Shown in pieces: positions 25,230-37,889 of a stretch of 64,000 nt of DNA (positions within the stretch are counted from its first letter, which is position 1; the number at the start of each line of letters is the position of its first letter). The translations under genes and the position numbers were made by a program. Source of the stretch: Spirodela intermedia. Lineage: Eukaryota; Streptophyta; Magnoliopsida; Alismatales; Araceae. Below the pieces are notes generated by a model. It saw nothing but the letters and a program-made list of their open reading frames with translations, did not search any database and was not told the origin of the DNA. The stretch lies in NCBI GenBank assembly GCA_902729315.2, contig LR746267.1, forward strand, positions 4,038,386 through 4,102,385, read 5' to 3'.

Positions 25230-25594
25230 TGAAGAATCTAACCTTATGACTCTTCGTAACAACTCAAGAACTCAAGAAGAATGGAGAAATAAAAACGCCC
25301 AAATCTATTAAATTAGAAATTGGAGAAATCAATTGGCATAGCCAATCAGTGATCGAACTGATTCGCTTATAGGACCAAGTTGAACACCTCATGCAGTAAC
25401 GTTGTTATGACAGTTATTGCAAGCCTATTATCCTAACACAATCTCAGCCATCCGTTATGGAGTTATAACAGCTGAGATTGAAACGTTCAAAAGAAAAAGA
25501 TACAAGGAAAAACGTAAGATAAAACAGAACTCCCGTTGAATGCCTTCCTCCTTCATGGATTGTGATGATGATGGCAGCGAGATTAACTCCAACA
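25230..25594 (-). repeat. Copia 5-prime LTR (right)
   Basis: 365 bp, starting TGTTGGAG and ending TTCTTCA on the coding strand. It is adjacent to the primer-binding site and aligns with the left LTR. Confidence 0.93.
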
Positions 25595-26559
25595 CTATTA
25601 AATAGTAGACAGCTGTCTGCAGAATATGCAATCGACGGGGCCATCTCAATGAAGTCGGATGTCTTCAGCTTCGAGGTTCTAGTATTGGAAATAATCAGAG
25701 TCTAAATCGAGGGCTGTATACGACTGAGCCACTGGAAAGTCTTCTATTAAATGTTGAGCAATAGTTAGTTACCTTTTTTAATTTAGTTGTTCTACGTAAA
25801 TCATGTCTGGGATTATCGAAGTGTAGATAAATTCTCAGCAAAACCGATCAGTTTCTTTTCCGAGGCAGGGGGCGCGAAATCGTGGCCATTCTGTTCGAAG
25901 GGGCTGTTCCAAAATTGCCCATGCGACTCCTCTCTTCCCTTTGCTCGTCACTCTTTCTCTGTCTCTCTCTCCCCCCCTTCCCAGCCCCCAAATCGGTATC
26001 TTTCTCTTCCTTTTGACAGATGGACGGGGTCCTCTTTGTTCAAGCCCTAATGTTTCGTCGGAAATTCATTCACAGTCCTTTTCACACCACTTTTCTTCAA
26101 TGACTTTGTGCTGAAATGACCTGAGAAGCCGGTATTTTGGCTTGGGGAAGCAAGGTCGAAGGCTGACCAACTGTGTTGACGCACCCATAATATTCTTCTA
26201 ATTTTTTGGGACGAATTCTTAAAGTAGTGTGATGTCACCCATTTGTTCAGGCATGGGGACTATGGAAGAACAGGAACTATGCAGACCGACTTGATGATGC
26301 ACATACTGGTCTGTGTCCAATGTCTGAAGTATTTGGATGCATACAAGTCGCGCTACTGTGTACAAGAGCGGGCAGAGGACAGACACTCAATTGCCAACGT
26401 GACAATGACGCTGTCAATGAAACGTTTCCCCTGCCTGAATCCAGAAGGCCAGGCTTCGTTGTATTCAGGAGTGCCGAGCGAGGCACTGTCTCTGCATCAC
26501 ATGAGGTGCTAAACTATTCTGGAAATGGAGTAACAGAGACGGTCATTGAGGGCAGGTAG

Positions 26560-29500
26560 AGTTGGAGATGTCGCACCATTTCAACCGCAGATATGAAATG
26601 TGATGACTTTGCATTATTTCTGGTTTTTTATACATATATCGATGGAGAAGGAATACTATGCCAGTTTCATTGCCCGACCATTCTATACAGTACCTCAGAT
26701 AAAAGAGTCCGTAACAGTAAATGATAGGGTGGCAAAAACGACCAGATGCGTTATACAGTTAGAATTCACATTTTGAATCAATACGCAAGTATATTCTCTA
26801 GTCAAAAAAATTTACCTTTTAATTAAAAAAATTTACGCTGTCATGCATTGATGAGAACACAGATCAGGCATAATAGAGATTCTTTTGTTGATAGTACGAA
26901 TCGCCAGACATTTTTTCTAACGCCTGGCAAGGTTACCTCTCCTAATGTGATGGGATTAACACTGTAATCAGGACTACTAGGAGAAATTCGTAAATTATCT
27001 CAGTCCTGAAATTCAGTACTCGATAAGGGTTCTACATGAAACAAGCACACTGGATAACCCAATTCTATTGTGGAAAATCAAAAGCTTGACTTCAATTCTT
27101 TGGTTAAGACGGCACTATCATCACAATAAGTTATTCCATCTGTCTTCTTAGTGTGACAAGTATATTTAATGCACCTCAAAAAATCACATAATGTAAAGAA
27201 ATAAATAGCTTTTTAAGATTTGGGTAACATGTAAAACGTTGGGATGAGCATGAAAGAAATTCAGGTTGGATGTCGAAGATTATACCAAAGCATTGTGAGT
27301 TTCTATAATGAACGTCTGAATATATGGAACAATTACTTCGTCTTGTTAAATTGAGCACTTCTTGCCTTGGAAAACGTGTACGAGAGCCCTTAAAGAGCTA
27401 TGAAAAGGTTTACGTTTCAGCCTTTACTGGTTATCATTATGGGTAAACAGCACAAGAAATGTATTCTTCTTGAACCATATAAATATTGAGAGTTAACACA
27501 GGCAGTTAGGTCTGCTCATTTGCCTACTTATTTTAATGATAGTGTGACAAGGATTGACTCTTCTGGTGTTCCTCTTGATCTTGGTGTTGAACCTAACAAT
27601 GGTTTCCATACCAATTTCTGTCTCATTTCATAAACGCAGTATTGAAATAAAACATGGTTTTTCAGTACTGAAGACACTTTGAATATAATATACTGCAAAA
27701 TAACCATGCATAAGCTTATCAATGTGTCAAATATAAATTTAGAATAATGGAGACTTATTTGAATTTTTAAAAATTATTTATAAAAATATTAAAAATTTCT
27801 GAGGTTTGAGTAACTCAACACACTATAAATGCCATCATCTTTTATGTTATGCTACTTCACCAAAATGCTAAAAAATATGTTAGCAACAACTCAGTTTATT
27901 TAATAGGATTCTTAAAAACAAAAGAATTTATAAAAGAAGACACCTATTAGAAGTTAGCTTTGGACAAGCTGAACAAACTTTAGAATTGATAAAATTATTG
28001 TTAAATTGCAAGCTTGTAGAACACAGTGATTTATGAGATAAATAGACTAATTAGATATTTACTTTTGAGCATGCTGAACTAAACATTCATGATAATGGAA
28101 CCTTTTTTAAATTGTAGGCTCATAAAATATAATGACTGAAAAGTAAACAAGTCTATCATGTATTTTCTACCTGTATTTTCTGTAAGAAAGCCTTTTATGA
28201 CCATAGGCATTAAGAAAATCAGATGCAAATTTCCCCAACGATGCTTTTAGATCTCATCGCTTTAGGTCAAGCCCAACTATGTCTTGCACTTTCTTCTAAA
28301 TTCATAGCTCTACGTTTGGAATGATAATCACTTCTGGTACTAGCTTTCTACCACTAAAAGCCTACTTTTAAATGACATGAAATTAAAACTTATAGAAATT
28401 TTTGGGTTGAGCATGTAGTGTAGACATTGAATACAAAAACTTGGGAGTATGTACAAGTTTATAAAATGATGGAAAACATGATAGAGGTAGCATTATATCA
28501 GCCTACTGGAAGAAGGATAAAACACTTCAACACCTAACATAAAGCTTCAACGCATTGGTTGAGTAATTTTATCCAAGAAATGTGAGAAACGTACACCTAT
28601 CCTTAGGAGAGGGCATTGAGCATTCCGAACTCTATTATCTGTGTATATAACTGCATGTCATACACTATCTGAAATGAGCACATAGAAGGATGGGCACACC
28701 ACCGGTGCTAGTGTAGGCAGATATATACATGCACTTGTACGTAAGGGCAAGGAGGTGCAGGCATAGTTATAATGATTCTGAATTTTTTTCCTTATAAAAA
28801 GATTTAATTAATTTAATAAGCAGTTTAAGATCAACATTGGAACATCCATTGCAAATGTTCAGTGGTGATATGGATGTTCATATGATGTGTGGATGAGAAA
28901 GTAAGATTTTTCAACTATGGCTAGATCTACAAGATCAATCTCATTTAAATATATCACTCCTTTCATTCCACATTAGAGAGTTAATAGTGTATTTAGTTAT
29001 GAACACGTAATCTCCCCCTAAATCAGATGCTGGGTCATAATCATAACACATGAGATTAAACATTTAAACATGAAATGTGGATCTTTGAAATCCACAATGG
29101 GATTGATTGTTTTGTCTCTCCTTGGCTAAAGATATTGTTCTTATTTTTCCACAGAATCTCATAATAAATGATGTATGAGTTTAGTGTGTTTAATCCAAGG
29201 TGGACAACAAGCTTATTTACATGGTTAATTGCTACGGTATCAACATAGAATAAAGAAATATTACTTGCACTAACACCTTATTTAGTTACATTTTCACTTT
29301 CAGCACTACATAATGCAATAGATTCTTGTCTTCTTGAAATCTATGAAATTAAACATCAACCATGGATAGTTTAAAACCTACTTGCACTTTTATATGAATT
29401 TCATTTATTACACTATGAAAATTACTAGAGCACATTAATTTTGCATCACAACATCTTAGATAACTTGTTCTAAAAACTACAATTATAGATAGATAACAAA

Positions 29501-32500
29501 CAAGTGTGGTTGATTTCAGTCCAATTAATTTTTTTAGATTTGTTTTAAATCTAATGTACAAGTAGGCAATAGAGGGTGAAATCTATTACATATGCAGTTA
29601 ATTGTACTACAAACCCATAGATTTCATTGTGTTTTCATATATTGAATTTATGTTGAATTCTCAATGGAATCATAGTACAAAGAGGTGGGAGTGGATTAGT
29701 CTTTTTCTAATTTTCCTTTACTATTTTGATCTACAAGGGAAGATATGGTATTTGACACAATTATAATAGTTTTATCCAAAATATCTCAAGGTTCAATTCC
29801 TCAAGATATTCCTCAACCTCCAAAATAACTGATACCATTGGTAAGTATCAGCTAATCTCCTCTAGATTAGAGCTCTAAATGGGACTTGAGTGCAAATAAA
29901 AATATAGAATGAGTTATAAGCATCACTATCCTTTGCATTCAGCTCCAAAATATCTTGATGTTCAATTCCTTCTAATTCCTCATTGAAAAGATTTACGAGG
30001 ATATACCAATGTACACTTGATTGCTTCATGTTATTTAGCCCTTTATGCTGATTTTTCAGTGATCCTCCATGTTTCTAGTTGAGGAGAGGGTCTTTTATAC
30101 ATTCTTCATTTTTCTTTCATTTATAAAATTTCCTAATAACTATTTTAATGTTGTGAAACAATTCATTTCATAGAGAAGGTCTGCCTAATATATAGTTTCA
30201 TTTTTTCTTTCTCTAGCACACCTAAAGGTTGTCTCTTTTTCTCTCCTCATGGCAACACATGCATCAACACCAAAATTTGGGTGTAGAGAAAATGTGCAGA
30301 TAATATTTCACTAGAATACTCAATAAGTTACATGTACTATTTTAGATCCTATGCAATCATCTTGAATGATGATTAGAATATCTAATTTAACTTGTAATAT
30401 TCAATCACCATTTTAGTCTTTATCCTGACTTTACATAACTCAAAGCTTTGCCAGATAGAAATCACTAAGATCATCAAAATAATTAGTTTTCATCAATCTA
30501 TTATTTCATATTCTATGATCATCATCAAAAGATGTAAGGCTGCTAAAGCCATAATTATGTTACCTGACTTTTCAGCACATAAATCAGAACCTATTACTAA
30601 TCGAATTTGGTAATGGGGCTGCCTTTCAACACATAAATCACCATTTTGAGCTTGTTTTGTATGATTCTTTCATCCCCATTTTCTTTGTTTCTTTTAAACT
30701 GGCTTAGAGGTTCTGATGCATGGTTCTAGACCTCATGCTCTTCTGTGCTCTTTAGTTGAATTTCATGGCTGGGTCATGTCAAGATATTCCCTTCTCTCCA
30801 TTAGGATTTATGTGCTCTTTAGTTGAATTTTGACTATGCCATAAATTTTCTCAACTATATCTTTTTGATGATTTCATATAGATTTAATTCTTTAAATTCC
30901 AGTAATTTTATCAATTGGAAAAAAAATATATTATCTTTAATGGAAAATTTCTGATTTTTTTCTTCAAGAAAATTCGCTTTATACAAAGAAATTTTCATGA
31001 TATCATTTTGAATGAATTGAGTCTTCAACAGCCAATGCCTTTAATACCCTTCAGATAATTTTTTTGAACCTATTTCCTCTCAGTTATAAATTATTACATT
31101 TGCATTCTTGTAGTCTAAAGTAGGCTGTGTGGACTTTCATTTCAGAAATACTCATACGGAGTTCTTAGCTAACTGATTAATGCAAAGCCCTATTTCACAA
31201 ATTACATTTGTTGTTGATGACGTTGGTTTCAATTACTTGAAAAAATCACTTTTACCAAGTGTAGCTTGTGATGTCTCTATCAAGCCTTGGTTTATATTGT
31301 AAGGAAGACTTTACGCAAAAAGGTCTAGCCAAAGGGAAAATCACAATAACTTATTTTTCATCACTCAAAATTTTGTCTTCCCATGGTTGTCTTTAAAATT
31401 GGTTTTCCCTATTTTTCCCTTTTGCATTGTGCTTAACACTTTCTCTCTCTTATCTGTTAACATATTTGTCACCACATTTATACTCTTTTACTAATATAAA
31501 AGGAAACATGTTCTATTGTGTATAAAGCTTCTTTGAAATATGTAATAAATTTAAGAAATTATATTAGATCACTTCAACTTATTTGGGCATATTCAAGGGT
31601 GACACTGATATTCCATTATCTTATAATAAAAAATGAGAACTTTACCCCAATTTTAGTTTTCCTTAGTTTTAAAGGCTCTTCTAGACTATTGCAATTTAGA
31701 CCTTTCATAATCTAATTCATCTATAATTTACCCTTTTGTAAATTTTTACCATCATCAGAACAATTTAGCCCCAAAGGATGAAATAAGTAAGATCATTTCA
31801 TTAAAAAATAAAGCTAAGAAGTTTCCACACAGATATAGACAAATTATAAGAATTTTGGTTACTAAATGTAGGTGCTTGAGCAATGAAGACTAGGATGCTC
31901 CTTTCATTGATGGCTAGCAATGTCTTAGTTCAATATATGATATCATTTATGAGAATATATTATTGAAATATTTTTTACCCAATAAATTGAATTAAAATTA
32001 AGTTTTTAAGACCTGATTTTAGCATAGAATTTTATAGAGACATATACTATTATTTCTAAAGAGGATAGATTATATGAAACCAAATGAGAAAAAACAAACA
32101 ACAATGCTCCTTTTGAACGAGAGACATTTTATGTGTTTTTTCTTTAACATTTTACATGATGATAACCAACAAGATATCCTTCATGCTATATATTCTTTGC
32201 TGGTACATGAGTTTTGAATGGGTTTCCATAAGTACTTCACTTGTATCACAGATTGACATTTCTACTCTGGTTACTAGGGATTAAGTGTACTCTAACAATA
32301 GGAAGGCACTTTTGTCTTCAAAAGGATTTAAATGAAAAAAGTTGGATTTTATGAAAATATTATGAGTAAATGAACATGTTTAGAATTGTTTGTCAGGGAT
32401 TTCTTAATTATGAGAGACAATGCTTTCAAAGAGGTTAGTGCTGAAATGAGAAAAGAAAAGAAGGGCTGCGTCATAATTCAAAAAATTTAATTCACTTAAG

Positions 32501-33220
32501 CGCTATTTAGATTTGAGGATTTAATCGAATTGTATGCAAAAAATCCAATTCAATTTATTTGCATGCCTGTTTTAACTGTTCTCTTTGATATCATCATGGT
32601 AAAAAATTGTTTAATAAATAAGTGGTGATGAAAAAGGGGTATTCATATGAGTTGATATGGAAATTAAAATAGGCATAAAAATGGTTGTCTTTTTAGGCGT
32701 TAGTGGACAATTTACTTCAATTACGATTTTTGTATGATATACATGGAAGTTTATGTTTTGTGAATAAGAGTTTCACAGGGTTAGAGGGGGCGTCTAGGAA
32801 AGAACCGTCATACTTTCAATGACTTTCAAATCATATGACATAAAAATGCTTTTCTATCAACGTCGAATTACAAAAACATCAAGAAAATAAAAAAATCTCA
32901 TCCATGGGAGGGGTAAGCTTGACCAAGCAGTGTGGCAGCCTATTTGGAAAACTATAGAGAAAGAGAGGAAATAGAGAACATCTGTGTACATCACGGGTTT
33001 TAATAAGCAAGTGTTGGGCAAACTAATGTACATTGGCTCAGAAAGTCAAATAGAGAAACGAAGTAATCAAGTGCGGTGAGGCAATCCTGCGCCTTTCATT
33101 GAGCTATCCTGTTCAGAGAAAGAGGGTAACGTAAAACCTTATAAAATTCTCCAATTTGGGGTATCTCTTGATAAAAAAATCATATGGGCTGCACCCCACA
33201 AGCGTGCGACTTGACGATAT
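26560..33220. other. Long AT-rich spacer between pseudogene B and gene D; no gene seen
   Basis: About 6.7 kb. The first part is the former 3-prime UTR of B. Open frames are all under 100 codons and none looks like a known protein. No retrotransposon core, tandem repeat or RNA gene was recognised by eye. Confidence 0.5.
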
Positions 33221-33240
33221 CGTGTCCATCACGCAAAACA
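33221..33240 (+). promoter_or_regulatory. Conserved upstream block of gene D
   Basis: CGTGTCCATCACGCAAAACA lies 345 bases before the gene D start codon and matches the gene A block (342 bases before its start). Both are followed by a GGCATCGA block 25-45 bases later. Confidence 0.45.
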
Positions 33241-33565
33241 AGTCAACGGGATGAATGCGAACTGCGAATGGCATCGACGTTTCACCTCTCCCTCGTTCCT
33301 GATATGGACAACTGCTCATCTAGTCAAGCTCAAGATTGTGAATTCCGAGTGAGTTCATTGTTTTCTTTATTAGGACGCTCAAGCTCATCCAGAAAACATG
33401 CAAGTCACCACCAATCGTGTTCGTGCCTGTGTTATTTCCATGGATGGAAGGGACACTGATGGTAGCTGTCCAACCGTTGTTGAGGACGCGCAGGGCTTTG
33501 AAATCCGCCAGGGAGTAAAGCACGCTTGTGCTAGTGAGATGGAAGGGACATGACAAGTCCACAAA

Positions 33566-36500
33566 ATGCTTCCCTTTCTCGTCTCCCTCCTGTTAGCAGC
33601 CTCCACAGCGGCGGCGCCCATCAGCCGGAGCAAGTATCTACGGGATGGCGAGACCGTCCTCTCCGCCAGGCAGATCTTCGAGATGGGCTTCTTCAGCCCC
33701 GGCAGCTCCAAGAAAAGGTATCTGGGCATCTGGTTCAAGAACCCCCAGCCACAGGCGGTGGTCTGGGTGGCCAACAGGGAGAAGCCCCTGGACAATTCCA
33801 CTGGAGTTTTACTGATTGACGAACGGGGGAGGCTCCTCCTCCTCGACAGACAAGATGGGGAACCCCTCTGGTCAACGCGCGGCTCGCCCGATCCTGGCGT
33901 CAACGCAGTCGCGGAGCTTCTCGATTCGGGCAACCTCGTACTGAGAGACAGCGAAAAGGGCCTTCCGCAGGGTCTTCTGTGGCAAAGCATAGAGGATCCC
34001 GACCACGTGATGCTCCCGGGCATGAGGATCATGGCCGGCAGGTACCTCACATCTTGGAAGAGCCCCAACGACCCTTCTCCGGGGATGTACACCTTCAAGA
34101 TGGACTTCACCATTCTACCTCGCCTCCTCATGTACGAAGGCTCGAGGCTGAGGTACAGCACAGGCCACTTCAATGGATTCCGCTTCATTGGCGTTCCCTA
34201 CATGCAACCGAACCCGATCGTCCTCTTCATCGTGGAAACCACGGGAGACCAGGCGGACTACCGATTCGAGATGAACACTAACACCACGGTGTCCATCTTG
34301 AACCTGAGTCCCAACGGCGTGGTGCAGAGGCTGCTCTTCGAGGTGGAAACCAGTACTTGGAAGAGCTTCACGTACTCGCCGGTGGACGAATGCGACAGGT
34401 TCGCCAACTGTGGAGCCTTTGGCATATGCAATATGAGCACCTTCCCCGTCTGTGGGTGCCTGGAAGGCTATGCGCCGCGGAATCCCGGCGAGTGGAACAA
34501 TCAGAACACCAGCAGCGGCTGCGTCCGCCAGACGATCCCCGACTGCAGCGGCAATTACAGCGGCGGCGACGGGTTCCTTCTGGTGCCGCAGCTCAAGCTG
34601 CCCCACTTGATCAACGTCATGGTGAACAGGAACATGACCCTCCAAGAGTGCCGGCACAAGTGCGCGGAGGACTGCTCCTGCAAGGCCTACGCCAGCGCCA
34701 ATGTCACCGACGACCGCGGGGGATGCATCACTTGGCTCGGCGATCTTCTGGACATCAGAATCTTGGACACAAAGGTGCAGGACCTGTACATACGAGTTCC
34801 GGCCTCTTCTCTCGGTACACCCCCACATCTCTCGTGAAGAAGTCAACTCTTCTCCGACCATTTTGTAATATAAATGGTGGGTTTTTCTCTCCGACTCATG
34901 TTTGATGACCGTTGACGATATGCAACATGTGCCCGCGCATCAAGTGAAAGAGCCTCCTAGGAGAGCAAAAGTGCCGAAGAAGGTCACGATTCTGGTCCCG
35001 TCCATTCTGTTCCCGGGAGTAGTCCTGTCCTTGGTCTGCTGCTGGATCCTGAAGAAGAGGACGAACACAAACACCGAAGGTGAATTTTCACGGCGGGCCT
35101 CGTCTGCCTTCGCTTAGATGACGTTGAATTGCTGCAACAAGTCAAGAAATTCCTTCTTCGTTTTGCATCATTCTGATTCGAATTGGTTCGCGAAAGTTGC
35201 CCACTCTGCCACAGACAAGACCCGCATCCGCGCAACAGTCAAGAAGAACGAAGAAGAGCTGCCGCTGTTCGCCTTGGAGACTGTTGTATCGGCGACGTCC
35301 GATTTCTCGCCCGCTAATATAATCGGAGAAGGGGGCTTTGGGGTCGTCTACAAGGTATCCCTCTGCCGTTGGCCAATGGAATCTCTATGGGCGATCTGAT
35401 ATAGAGACGAAGAAATCGCAGGGAATCCTGGCTGATGGGCGAGAGGTCGCAGTGAAGAGGCTGACGAGAGTCTCTGTCGAGGGGCAAAGCGAGTTCACCA
35501 ACGAGGTCAAGTCCCTGGCAAGACTCAGGCACAGGAATCTCGTCCAGCTCCTGGGTTGCTGCATTGCCGGAGAAGAGAAGATGCTCATCTACGAGTACAT
35601 GAAGAACAAGAGCCTGGATGCCTTCATTTTCGGTAACTATTGACGATCTGAAGCTCTCCAAGATCCAAGATTTCTGTACTTCGAATGGCCCATGGATACC
35701 TGTGATTTATTTATCTCAGAGAGCTTGGCATTTCTCTGGGGGTTCCATCAAATTTCTAATCGAACGAATTGAAAACATGATGAACTTAGATGAACAGAAA
35801 CGTGCTGTTCTGGGATGGAGAACTCGCCTGGACATCGTGATGGGCATCGCTCGTGGACTCCAGTACCTCCACCATGACTCGGGGTCGAGAATCATACACA
35901 GGGATCTCAAGGCCTGGAACGTCCTCCTCGATGAAGCAATGACCCCCAAGATATCGGACTTTGGGACTGCAAGGATCTTCGGTGCAGATCAGATGCTGGA
36001 CAAGACTAGGAAGATCATCGGTACATAGTAAGTTCTTCATCGATCATGCTTACAAAGAATCACATTCTTGTCTTGATCTATACATTTTTGTTAGAAAGGC
36101 AGAAAATCCATGGGCAGTATCGAAAGTTTTGACTGCATTGTTTCTGGGTTTGGTGGGCATTGAACAGCGGATACATGTCTCCAGAATATGCGATCGATGG
36201 GGTCATCTCAATGAAGTCGGATGTCTTCAGTTTTGGGGTTCTTGTGCTGGAGATCATATGCGGAGTCAGGAATCGTGGTCTATACATTACTGAGCCACAT
36301 GAAAGTCTCCTATCAAAGGTAGAAAGAAAGCACAAATAATATCTAGTTCTTTAGTCATTTTTTATTTTACTCTGTTCTTTAAAGTCGTCTAGGATTGACC
36401 AACGCTGTAGTCAGACAAAAGTGCGCTGACTTTCAACGTCAACCTACAGAAAAGGTCATGCTTTATCACATTACCGTTTCAGGCATGGGGGCTATGGAAG

Positions 36501-36794
36501 GAGGGCAAATGTGCAGAATTACTTGATGATGCACCAAGCGGTACTTGCCCAGTATCTGAAGTACTGAGATGCATACATGTTGCGTTGTTGTGTGTGCAAG
36601 AACGAGCTGTGGTTAGGCCCACCATGGCCACCGTGGCCATGATGTTGTCGAGTGAAACATTTCCACTCCCAGAACCCAGGAGGCCGGGCTTTGTTGTGTT
36701 CAGGAGTCCCAAGCACGCATCTGTCTCTACAGCAGTTGAGCTCCTACAGTACACTGGGAATGGAGTGACAAACACAGTGATGGAGGGCAGATAG
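33566..36794 (+). CDS. Gene D: S-domain (G-type lectin) receptor-like Ser/Thr kinase, 7 exons
   Basis: Exons read by eye: 33566-34814, 34945-35079, 35215-35354, 35422-35632, 35790-36027, 36168-36318, 36483-36794. All introns are GT-AG and the 811-residue frame is open. Order: signal peptide (1-17), B-lectin (about 22-140), S-locus glycoprotein region with TGHFNG in place of GPWNG, EGF-like Cys cluster ([15 protein letters not shown]), PAN domain (to about 412), transmembrane helix (430-452), kinase with GEGGFGVV (499-506), Lys520, HRD (615-617), DFG (635-637) and [11 protein letters not shown] (656 on). All catalytic residues are present, so an active RD-type kinase is expected. The catalytic loop reads HRDLKAWN, with Trp where Ser or Ala is usual. 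The exon 2 acceptor (CAAG, then TGAAAG) is the least certain. Introns are short (67-164 bp). It is a close paralogue of A and B. Confidence 0.9.
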
Positions 36795-37889
36795 AGGGAG
36801 ATGCTCAGATATTCCGCCATGATGTGTTTGAATGTTTCTTTTTTCCATAAAAGGGAAGAATATTTTGTTGACTTGCTTTCACCCTATTTCTCCATATGGC
36901 AACCAACGATATGAACAGTAGGCTTAGCCTTCCGTTGAGATTCATATTTTAAAACACTGAATGATGAGTTACGGGATTGTGCTCAGTGGACAATGTTTTG
37001 TTGGTTGTATGCATACCAGACTTGTTCTTTCAAAACTTGGAAAGTTTTCTAATGCAGCTGGTTGGATCCAAGCTAGGTAAGATGCCATGAAAATAAGGGT
37101 GAATATTTTTTCTATATAAATTAAGAATGAGGATGGCACATCTACGAGTCAAAAACTGGCACAAAGAATACTAAAGCCTTTTAGTTATTTAGTTCGACCC
37201 TAGAACATATAAGTTTCATTAACCTCCGCTTGGTACTCATCAGATTAGTAGTAACCAAGCAAACGTATCTTCTAACAGTGTATGTAATCTAAGCCTTTTA
37301 GGTTGGTACTGATGCAGGACGGGACAAGAGATGAAACCAGCTGAAACTCACGCAAGATATGGTCATAGTTACTCAAAAGAATCATCTAGAAATTGCATGG
37401 CATTTGAAAAAAAAAATGCATGGCAAAATCAGTTTTGTATAAGAGCTGAATCGTAGTTAGTTTCGGTGTGTGCATCCTACTTGTGTATTTCATGTCTATC
37501 TCTAACTTTTACAATAGTTTCCAACCAAAAAGAAAGTTTCGAAATAGTTAATCTAATTCGGCTGGATTTCTAATTCGGCTTATATACAGTAACTGGTTCA
37601 TTGTGTTTGCATTGATTTCGCTCCATCTCTAACGACAAAGTAGAAATACACCATTAAATTAGAAGGCTTAACCTGGAAGATTACAGTGATTTGAATCAAA
37701 AATCAATATTTAGGACTAGTGACGATCAAATCTATTCAATCCCTCTCCCTCTACAATACTAAGTATCCTGGGGACATCCACCATTAGTGGAGCTATTACG
37801 TGCAGATGTAGCATGTCGAAGGATCAGATCCCAACTCGCAGGAAAATCACCAAGTAAAAGTGGAGATTTCCCAGGCTTTGATCAACTAC
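36795..37889. other. Spacer downstream of gene D; no gene seen
   Basis: The first ~200 bases should hold the gene D 3-prime UTR and polyadenylation signals. The rest is AT-rich with no recognisable coding or repeat structure. Confidence 0.5.

Larger units (their letters stand above)
20740..25594 (-). mobile_element. Complete but decayed Ty1/copia LTR retrotransposon inserted in pseudogene B
   Basis: The element is about 4.86 kb and reads on the minus strand. The parts are right (5-prime) LTR 25230-25594, primer-binding site 25216-25227, gag, protease, integrase, reverse transcriptase, RNase H, a polypurine-like tract at 21106-21116, and left (3-prime) LTR 20740-21105. LTRs begin TG and end CA on the coding strand (the inner edge of the left LTR is mutated). 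Flanks are CCATT (20735-20739) and CTATT (25595-25599), a five-base target duplication with one change. The copia order (integrase before RT) is clear. Hand alignment of the LTRs gives about 39 differences in about 362 positions (~11%, mostly transitions), so the insertion is old. Multiple stops show it cannot move by itself. Confidence 0.92.
18336..26559 (+). pseudogene. Pseudogene B: broken S-domain receptor kinase split by a copia element
   Basis: Remnant exons line up with genes A and D. Exon 1 is about 18336-19306, with a gap of roughly 75 codons in the B-lectin part and in-frame stops. Exon 2 (TM) is about 19430-19587, exon 3 19692-19830 (stop after seven codons, lost GT donor), exon 4 19951-20158, exon 5 20334-20613, exon 6 25613-25752, exon 7 26251-26559. 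The kinase is damaged: the catalytic HRD reads DRD, DFG reads DLG, three residues are missing before the catalytic loop, and EGF-like cysteines are replaced (FANRG, ICSGLEG). No clear start codon remains. The gene is further broken by the retrotransposon at 20740-25594 in intron 5. It is a non-functional paralogue of A and D. Intron 5 resembles D; intron 6 resembles A. Confidence 0.9.

Noticed and set aside
33385-34861. Long minus-strand frames (267 and 248 codons)
   Set aside because: Antisense shadows of exon 1 of gene D, caused by GC-rich third positions.
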